Positions 57,077 through 64,000 of a stretch of DNA of 64,000 bases are shown here, piece after piece. This stretch comes from Pomacea canaliculata (taxonomy: Eukaryota; Mollusca; Gastropoda; Architaenioglossa; Ampullariidae): positions 21,922,150-21,986,149 of the forward strand of contig NC_037601.1 of NCBI RefSeq assembly GCF_003073045.1, read 5' to 3'. The translations under genes and the position numbers were made by a program. Positions within the stretch are counted from its first letter, which is position 1. Each line of letters begins with the position of its first letter. A model generated the notes under the pieces. The model saw only the letters and a list, made by a program, of their open reading frames with translations. It was not told the origin of the DNA and ran no database searches.

Positions 57077-57517
57077 GTTCACTGGTCGCCTGTCCGAAAC
57101 CCCGAAATTTCCGCGACCTTAATCCGGCAAGGAAACGGTGGTACAGTGGACGCGGACTGGTAATTTGCTGATACCACCGCTCACTGCTTCTACCTGGAGC
57201 CAGCTATCTGCAGCGAGGGAGGACAGGTATGGAGCAGGCAGGGAGTGACTTCAGTGTTTATCCAACACCTCGTGGCTGTTCTAAGCTAGCTCCTTCCCTT
57301 GGCTGCGTGCTGTCTGTCTGCGTGCTGCAGACTGTCCTGAGTCGCTCCGCTAGGAGTGGAGAAGGGACGATGGCTAGAGATGGAGGCTAGCAACCGTTCA
57401 GCTTTGCTCGTGTAGCGGGATCACCATCTGCTCCCCCTCTTTCCAGAAAACGTCGACTCGCTCTGTGAGGATTCCTGTAAGCCAATGTGGTGCGTGCCTA
57501 TACAAGGAGAGAGCGTG
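57077..57517 (-). other. 5' untranslated first exon of the large gene, with short uORF
   Basis: A strong donor GTAAGT (reverse complement of 57071-57076) ends the exon at 57077. The upstream limit is set about 30 bases below a minus-strand TATA box. A 9-codon upstream ORF (MVIPLHEQS) lies at 57427-57398. No other ATG appears in the last 320 bases, so the exon is non-coding. Assignment to the gene starting at 48242 rests on strand, the donor, and absence of another acceptor-bearing exon I could recognise. Confidence 0.5.
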
Positions 57518-57545
57518 GAGAAGGTGCGAGGTGTGCACGCGCAGT

Positions 57546-57553
57546 TATTTATA
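57546..57553 (-). promoter_or_regulatory. TATA box TATAAATA
   Basis: On the minus strand the context is TTTATAAATAACTGC. Placed about 30 bases before the inferred start of the leader exon, it would make this a TATA-dependent, tissue-type promoter, in contrast to the TATA-less APRT/CCDC102A gap. Confidence 0.5.
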
Positions 57554-60500
57554 AAGAGACGACTCAGCGAGCTGATGCCGGAGGTTTCTTTTTCTTTTCT
57601 TTTCCTACTAGAGATTTCGGTTCTTTCCACTGAAAATGCCTACCTTGACTTTTGTCCTGACAGTGTACTGAACTTTTTTCCCTGCTTGCGCGCGCGCGTA
57701 AGAGAGAAGCGCGTTAGTCACAATCATACACACAGAACGCAAAGTCACAAACTTGACACAGCAAAAGGTAAAGAATCTGATACTCTCTTCTTGTTAAATG
57801 AACTACAGCCGCAGCTGCCACCTGGCTACACCTCCCCCACGCCTCTCTTTCTAACCCTTTATAGTTGTCACAGCTAAAACCTCTTTGGCAATTTTTTTTT
57901 TGGCAGGGATGTAGGAGGAGTGCGCAATTTTATGCAGTGTGCGCAATTCCCCATCCGCAGACATTGCTGGGGGGAGGGGGAATCGCGGAAGCTGTGCAGT
58001 ACCGTCTTCACATTCTTCTTACATGTTTAAGCGTGCTTAAAGATGGTGTTTGGATTATTTAGGGATTCGTTACATATGACCTTGAGAGGGATACAGCAAC
58101 ACAAGACTACAGAGCTGCAGGCTCTTCAATACAAGTGGGCGTCTTTTGGGATGACCTTGCACGTGTATTCCTTCTTGAAAGATTACATGGACTAAAAACA
58201 TCCGACCGCCTTTTTATGATACATATAAAGATAATTCAACTTTCAGATAGAGAGACGCACAAGAAAGAGTTGACAAAAATATTTAAAAGCTTAGCATCAC
58301 TGCGAAAGAAGCGCTTGAGTGCGGGGAACTATATATGTACCATCCACAGTTGAAAGCGGGTGTTTATTGAATACACAGGTTGTCGTATCTTTTATACCAC
58401 TTTTATATATACTTTTATACCAGCGTCCGTGTGCTTCGAGAGAAGGATTTTGACCTCGCGTGTTTATATTGATCATTATCGTATTTACGTTTTTAAAAAC
58501 TGGACTGTGGTGTTTGGGCTTAAATGATGACTTCAAAGTTCCTGTCGACTTAGCTCTGAACTGTGTGTGTTCAGCAGCCTATGTTCTACAGACAGCGCAC
58601 GATAGAGTGCCATGTCTCTCACCAAGGTTATAGTGACTGAACGCTGGCATGCGTCTGCAAATTCTTAAGTCCTACTTTCCAGAATTAATTCACCTTCGAT
58701 AGAGATATTATCTCCTTGTCAATTAAAAACATCTCCTTGTGATCTCTTACAGTCAATGTTGATTCTTTTCTTGAGTCATTGCTGTGCTGCCTTTATTGTT
58801 TCAGCTGACAGAGTCTGCTGGTTGGTTTATTTGAAGAAGATGATCCAGATTTTCCAGTGAGTGTGATAGTGCAAGCGCCTCCAGTGGATGCTGTCATGGT
58901 GGACTGTAAAGTAGTAGTGGTCACATTCTCGAGCCTTAAAAAAAGGCCCTGTTGCGCTCTACGGTACTTACAGGTCTGTTTGATGTAGACGCTGTAACAT
59001 AGGAGTTTTTTTACTCTTTAATTTAATGCACCTTTTGTTACACAGCATTATTCGTTTCAGAAAAATTAAACCGAGTTCACAAAAAAATCCATAATGTAAT
59101 TTATAATGTTTGTAGGTTCTGTCACTTACTCCATACATAAAACTAATTTCCCCCTCTCAGAAAGGTAAAAATCTGAAATGCAAGGATTGGAAACATAGTT
59201 CCTGTTAATTTATACTATAAAGTGACCAACTGAGGGAATTAAAACTTTTAAGTAATCAGTGAAAAAGTAGAATCTATGACTTTCAGAAGACACTTCATTT
59301 TGATGATATGCTATGTGTACTCTAAACTGATAAGACTTTCCCTCCCTTGAAGTTTTCCTAAGTTACAACCCTGTCATCATGTTGTTCATATCCTTATTTG
59401 TTTTAAAAATTCATTTGCAATTATTTACTTACTTAATGTAAGTGATGAGTCAGCCACAGTATCAGTTTCCTTGCGCATGTGGAAACTGATTGTATGAGCC
59501 AAAACTGGAAAACACAATGGAACTACTAGTAAGTAGTGAAGACAGTCCAAAGTACACTCCCTATCTACTGTATTTTTTCCCTGTTCATGCGCCTTCTTTT
59601 TTCTAACCTTGGCAATTGTGCCGATGCACCAAATTCTGAATCCCATATAACTCATGTTTTTTTATGATAAAAGCAATTCATCTCGATCCTTGGTTGCAAG
59701 ATAAATATGTTGTGAAAAAAAATTAACTTGCATACTGTTATAGTTCTCCTTAATTTCTTCAACCATCTGTTGCACAGCAATTGCCTGCAGTGGCAATGGC
59801 AAAACCTGTGAAGAGGTACCATACAAATTTCTTGTATACATATGCCTTATAGTATGATTGATATTCTACCATTATGAAATGACTGCATTTTCTGTAAGTT
59901 TCCATAAGTGCCATTAAAACCATCTTGATTTAGAGAAATGTTTGTTTTTAGCATATACCAGCGAGTGAGAGTGTAAGTGTGAGTACAGCAGGTAATCAAC
60001 AACTTGTATTTACAACAAAGTTTTGGCTACACTTTGATAACAAGGACTGTCTACCCTGGGCAGTAACAAAAATTCAGAATTCTAAATACACTAACAGATC
60101 AATTTTTGCCAAAAGAAGGACAAATGTCCTGCACAGTATACAAATAATGATATCAGCACATGTTTTTGCTGAGCACGATTTTGAAAGCTGAACATTAAAC
60201 AAAACCTGGTTAAATGATATCCCATATTAGATATAAAGCACCATATATTAATGTTACTACGTGTAGTTTGTGTTTCTTAGTCTAAAGAAAAAAACTTAAT
60301 ATCATCTTCGCAAACTGTTGTCTATCTACAGTCACAGCTGACTCACCAGAACCTGCCCAGAAGTGCATGTATAGTCGTGAAAATGAACTACAATAGATGT
60401 AAACATTTATTCATAGACGCATGGGGTAATTTTAAGTGGGCAGTGGTTTATCCCTTGTACCTGATCTATTGATAGATATTAGAACTCACCGATTCAGTTA

Positions 60501-60599
60501 AGAAATTTTTTAATTGTACAATTAAATGAAAGGGACTTCCGAGTAGACTAATCTTGGGAACTGACGCAAAAACTGTTACAGCCGTTGTCCGTCATGCAT
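57554..60599. other. Intergenic region, no gene seen
   Basis: Short ORFs only, with no splice-paired or family-like frames. G-rich run near 57968-57981. Nothing else recognised. Confidence 0.5.
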
Positions 60600-60987
60600 C
60601 AGTTATAATGAGCTTAGCTTGCAAATCGATTCCGATGATAACCATGTTATCTCTGCCGATGATATTAAGTAGTGGCTGCACCCACCAATCTTCTTTGGGT
60701 CATCCTCCCGTTGGCACCCTTTTCATCATGCTAGCATAGGTAATGGCCCTAGCTCTTACACTGGACCATTTCTATTTTTACTTGCCGCCATTCCCTTCTC
60801 TGATCTCCATGAGCATTTATTGCAACTGCCATAGCTTTTCATAATTGATTTTGTTTGTTGGCTGTCCATGTGTTGGAAAGCGTCGCAAATAGTCCTTTTT
60901 GTTTTTCAACCATGGTAATTAGGAGCCGAATCTCACAATCCCTCCAGTTGGCCGTGCGATCTTCTGCTTACTAGATTCCATTTTTTA
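60600..60987 (-). pseudogene. Myb/SANT-like DNA-binding gene relic
   Basis: On the minus strand the frame reads NWRDCEIRLLITMVEKQKG, LFATLSNTWTANKQNQ, then a stop where the family has Trp (TGG to TGA), and continues KAMAVAINAHGDQRREWRQV. After a frameshift a VPTGG-P-like linker follows. This order (N-W-x-x-x-E, leucine-rich helix, LF-x-x-x-SNT, W-x-x-IA-x-x-INA-x-G) fits the Myb/SANT-like domain of NAIF1-type and Harbinger-associated proteins, recalled from memory. At least two stops make it non-functional. It is probably the accessory gene of a dead Harbinger-type transposon. Confidence 0.65.
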
Positions 60988-61032
60988 TTTCAGGCAAATC
61001 TCGATCTCGCGTAACGCGCGAACTAAGCGATT

Positions 61033-61100
61033 GTTCATTGGCTGTTTGTATATAAATAGCAATTGACGTCAGAGAATCCCCGGATATTCCGAACAAGGTG
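61033..61100 (+). promoter_or_regulatory. Orphan promoter-like cluster: CCAAT, TATA, CRE
   Basis: ATTGG (inverted CCAAT) is near 61037. TATATAAATAG follows at about 61049-61059, and a perfect CRE TGACGTCA stands at 61064-61071. CAGT-type initiator-like sequences occur downstream near 61185-61195. No coding frame of note follows within the window, so the transcript, if any, is unknown. Confidence 0.4.
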
Positions 61101-62589
61101 AGAGGTCACTGTCTTGACTCATTTTTTAACTGAGTATAAGCAGTTAAATGCGCTCATGCACACCGACGTCGATTCTCGCCACTCAGTTCAGTCCAGTTTG
61201 CAGTTAAGTCGGACATTTAACATCTGACTGCGAGGAGCTCACCTTGACCTGTATCTTTTTTCATGAGATACTCCTGAAAACGTCGGTCAGAGAATAAAAT
61301 GCGCAATCAAACACAAAATCCAGCGGAGGATCCCGACAAGCTGTCAACAAAACTGATATGAAAACAAAGCGACAACAATATTATAAGATATCAATATCTG
61401 GATAACTGCCTAACAGCAGGGTAACGACTGCCAGGTGAGGAACAGCCTGCTTCATATCCATAAATCATCTTTTACTCGGTCTTCACCGCGAAAGACACCT
61501 ATATAGTCACTATCATGATAAAGTTTGAACCCTTCACTTGCATTTCCAGACAAATTATTACATGGTCGATATTAGAAGAAAATGCTATGCACTAAAATCA
61601 AGTTGAATAGGTATCTTTCCACTGGGGGATGGGCAAATACCAGATCCAGAATCGTGGGCGGCTTCCTGAAGGGATAGCCCTCGCGTGACGTCACCAGCAA
61701 GGACCAGGCGAAGACCGCATCGCGCATACCAAGCGTTCTCTTTCATTACAGCCCTCGCCATTATATTATTTCAAACGTTCAAATCTTCACGTGATACATC
61801 ATATTTTGATCTGCTGAGAAAGTCGCCAGACCAGCAAAGTAGAAGACAAAGTCGTGATTCATTACACAAATCACAAAAATAAATGATCGCTCAGTTGATA
61901 AAGACAAAGACTGCCATTTATAGAAGGAAATGTGTAAATTAAACACACACACACACACATGATCCTTTTGAGGTCAGGTTGACAACTTATTTTCAAGAGA
62001 CATACCCAGAGCAAACTACCTCATCACTTTTTTTTTCAGTTTTGAATATTAAATAAAGGGAACAAGGTACAACATGTCCCAAGTGTGATAAGCTAATCTG
62101 CAGTTACCAATTCAAGTCAAATACTACACACATTATTAAAAAAAAAAAATCTTTTTCGGTGCTTAAGTGGCATCAGTCTCTACCACCATTCTTTTAAATG
62201 ACATTTATAGCAAATATATATATATTCGAGTGAATGCCAAATGTCCATGAGATGCAATGCAACACCACAAACCCTTTTTTTAATGTTAAAAATGATGCTG
62301 GTATTCGATAGCATCTCAAATATTTACCTTTACTTAATAGCGAAAAAAAAGTATGATTTCTATAGCGCATTATTACGCTCACGAAGGAGCATATTCTTGG
62401 TGCTTAAGACAAGTAAGAGACATGAAGAGAACACGAAGAACGGAAGGTGAAACAGCTGTGCGAACAAGTAATAAAATACAAACATAGAAGACACAAAGAG
62501 GAATCAGGAAACAAACAATAAGGATGGAGAATGTCAGAAATCTGCAGAGAAAGACGAGCAGGCGGACTATAGTCAATTGACTATAATCA
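61101..62589. other. No gene recognised
   Basis: Contains a further CRE TGACGTCA at 61686-61693, a (CA) run near 61941-61958 and A-runs near 62138. From about 62250 on, sequence such as TTCTATAGCGCATTATTACG on the minus strand may be LINE 3' tail. Confidence 0.4.
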
Positions 62590-63950
62590 GAATAGTCGAC
62601 AGATGCTTTATGTTTTAGTGCACATTTGAAGGGTAGGTTAGGTGGTGGATATGGAAGGGAAGAGAGTTCCATTGTTTTGCAGCACAGTAACTAAAAATCC
62701 AGTAACCATAATTATGTTGTTACTCTGGTGACAGGGATAGATAGTATGTTCATTAGACGAATAGTGGAGTAATCTGGCTGGGATGCAGGGGAAGAGAAGC
62801 TCAGAGAAATATATCATCAGGGCAGGAGCCTGCAAAGAAATTAAAACGCAGCACAGACTGTTTGTACTGGGTAGTCGTGCAGAAAACAAAGGAGAGGAGT
62901 GGTTCTAAGCACCAGAGGTGCAGTGGAGCTCTGTACTTTCTTGGAGTTGATGAAGAGGTATGAAGGCAGCTTGCAAGCAAGCAGTTACATAGTCAAGCCG
63001 AGAAAGAAGAAAACACACACAGACGAGCGAGTAGCGGCAGCACTTGTAGAATGTTGCGGATGGCGCTGATCTTACAGCTCATATGGCATACTGACAACAG
63101 TAGCTTGTCTATCATAATAGACAGACTGACAGACAGCTGTAACTGGTCTATCAAGGTTAGTGTCTGCAGTAACGATGAATCCAAAATTTCGGACAGACGA
63201 GGAGGAGGTGATGTTGGCGTCGTCCCCCTTGACATGCTTGGGTGGACTGATGAGCGATGGACGATTGCTTCTTCTCGAGCAGTCGAGGGCCTCGATCGTT
63301 TTATCATCATTAAGCTTACGTTTATTCTGTGCCATCCGATTTTTGACCTAACTATAACACAGACTATAATGGTGTTAGGAGAAGAGCAAGATTCAGTCAG
63401 CGGGATATATTGAGCAGTCCAGCTGAGTGTCATCAGCATGTAATTGATAAAAAACATAATGAGACTATAGATGCATGATGAAAGTAGTTTTGCATGCAAA
63501 ATGAACAGAATGGGGCCAAGTGCTCAGCCTTGGGGGACCTCGCAAAAAAAAAAAAAAAAAAAAAAACGGGAATGTTTGATCCTCGATAAACACAGTCTGG
63601 GTCGTGTCAGTTGAACCATGACAGTGCGGATCCAGAAATCCCACAGAGGGTGTGGAGTCTTTAAAAAAGAAAAGAGTATTCGACCATGTCGAATGTAGCA
63701 GACAGGTCAGAAACATCCCCATTGCCAAGGGCAGATATGTCCGTGGTTACTTTAAGGAGAGTAGTTTCAGCACCGCGAAAAGGCCGACGAGTCTGAGAGA
63801 TGAGGTGGTGTTCCTATAAGTGATCCCAGAACTGTGTCAAAACTACTTTCTAAATTATCTTAAAGAGAAAAGGAAAATTTGAAACTGAGCGGTAGTTGTT
63901 TACTTTTACATATCTACCAAGGCCATCCACAAACAAGTTTAGTTCAGACA
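62590..63950 (-). mobile_element. Degenerate LINE, reverse transcriptase in several frames
   Basis: Minus-strand fragments in order are: NYRSVSNFPFLFKII, TETTLLKVTTDISALGNGD, an FDMV block (normally FDTVDH), RTQTVF-like TTQTVFIEDQ, a GPILFIL segment, the catalytic box as HADDTQL (about 63420-63440), KLNDDKT, SSVRNFGFIVT, LQKVQ-like VQSSTAPLVLR, SIPVTR and WNSLPYP-like residues. This is the ordered core of a CR1/jockey-type reverse transcriptase. At least four frameshifts, a stop and an inserted T22 run (63545-63566 on plus) break it. The endonuclease part would lie beyond the window end or is lost. Confidence 0.88.
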
Positions 63951-63979
63951 CACAAACACTCATCACCTATATAGTATTC

Positions 63980-63994
63980 CTATATATATATATG
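63980..63994. repeat. Short TA microsatellite at window end
   Basis: TATATATATATA near 63982-63993. No other feature. Confidence 0.6.
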
Positions 63995-64000
63995 CCACGA

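Overview
The window looks like a piece of an animal nuclear chromosome, most likely from a mollusc and possibly a gastropod. It is AT-rich, genes are split by long introns with GT..AG splice sites, and non-coding DNA is full of homopolymers, microsatellites and transposon relics. The animal assignment is firm because of the families present (CCDC102A, APRT, C2H2 zinc fingers, LINEs). The mollusc assignment is an inference from the style of the tRNA-derived SINE and from general genome texture. All gene models were built by eye from reading frame, splice sites and exon phase.

Left part (1-22 kb). APRT (adenine phosphoribosyltransferase, purine salvage) runs on the minus strand from 5506 to 1605 in four coding exons. 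As printed it has a one-base deletion in exon 2, a dead partial duplicate of exon 3, a 5'-truncated LINE and a MITE in its introns. CCDC102A (coiled-coil protein) runs on the plus strand from about 6.6 to 13.3 kb in seven coding exons. The two genes are head to head, and the gap between them carries a palindromic TCTCGCGAGA element and an ETS-type site, as expected of a shared housekeeping promoter. A zinc-finger gene of 765 residues with 18 fingers in one coding exon lies on the minus strand at 18163-20460. Its 3' end converges with CCDC102A across about 4.9 kb of non-coding DNA.

Middle (22-33 kb). No gene is recognisable in about 10 kb. This stretch holds a well preserved SINE copy with a 12-bp target duplication, homopolymer tracts and scattered low-complexity DNA.

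Right part (33-57.6 kb). One large minus-strand gene spans about 24 kb: a TATA-driven 5' untranslated exon near 57.1-57.5 kb, an 8.8-kb first intron, then at least seven coding exons ending at 33378. The predicted protein has about 1,048 residues. It is Ser/Pro/Arg/Tyr-rich, mostly disordered in appearance, and carries a repeated R-x-x-S-[V/A]-P-P motif. I do not recognise its family, and it is the best candidate for something undescribed. A short plus-strand ORF of 84 codons with promoter-like elements (E-boxes, an NRF1-type site) is nested in one of its introns.

Right end (57.6-64 kb). There is no intact gene. The stretch has an orphan promoter-like cluster (CCAAT, TATA, CRE) near 61.05 kb, a broken Myb/SANT-like (Harbinger-associated type) gene relic at 60.6-61.0 kb, and a frameshifted LINE reverse transcriptase on the minus strand at 62.6-63.95 kb.
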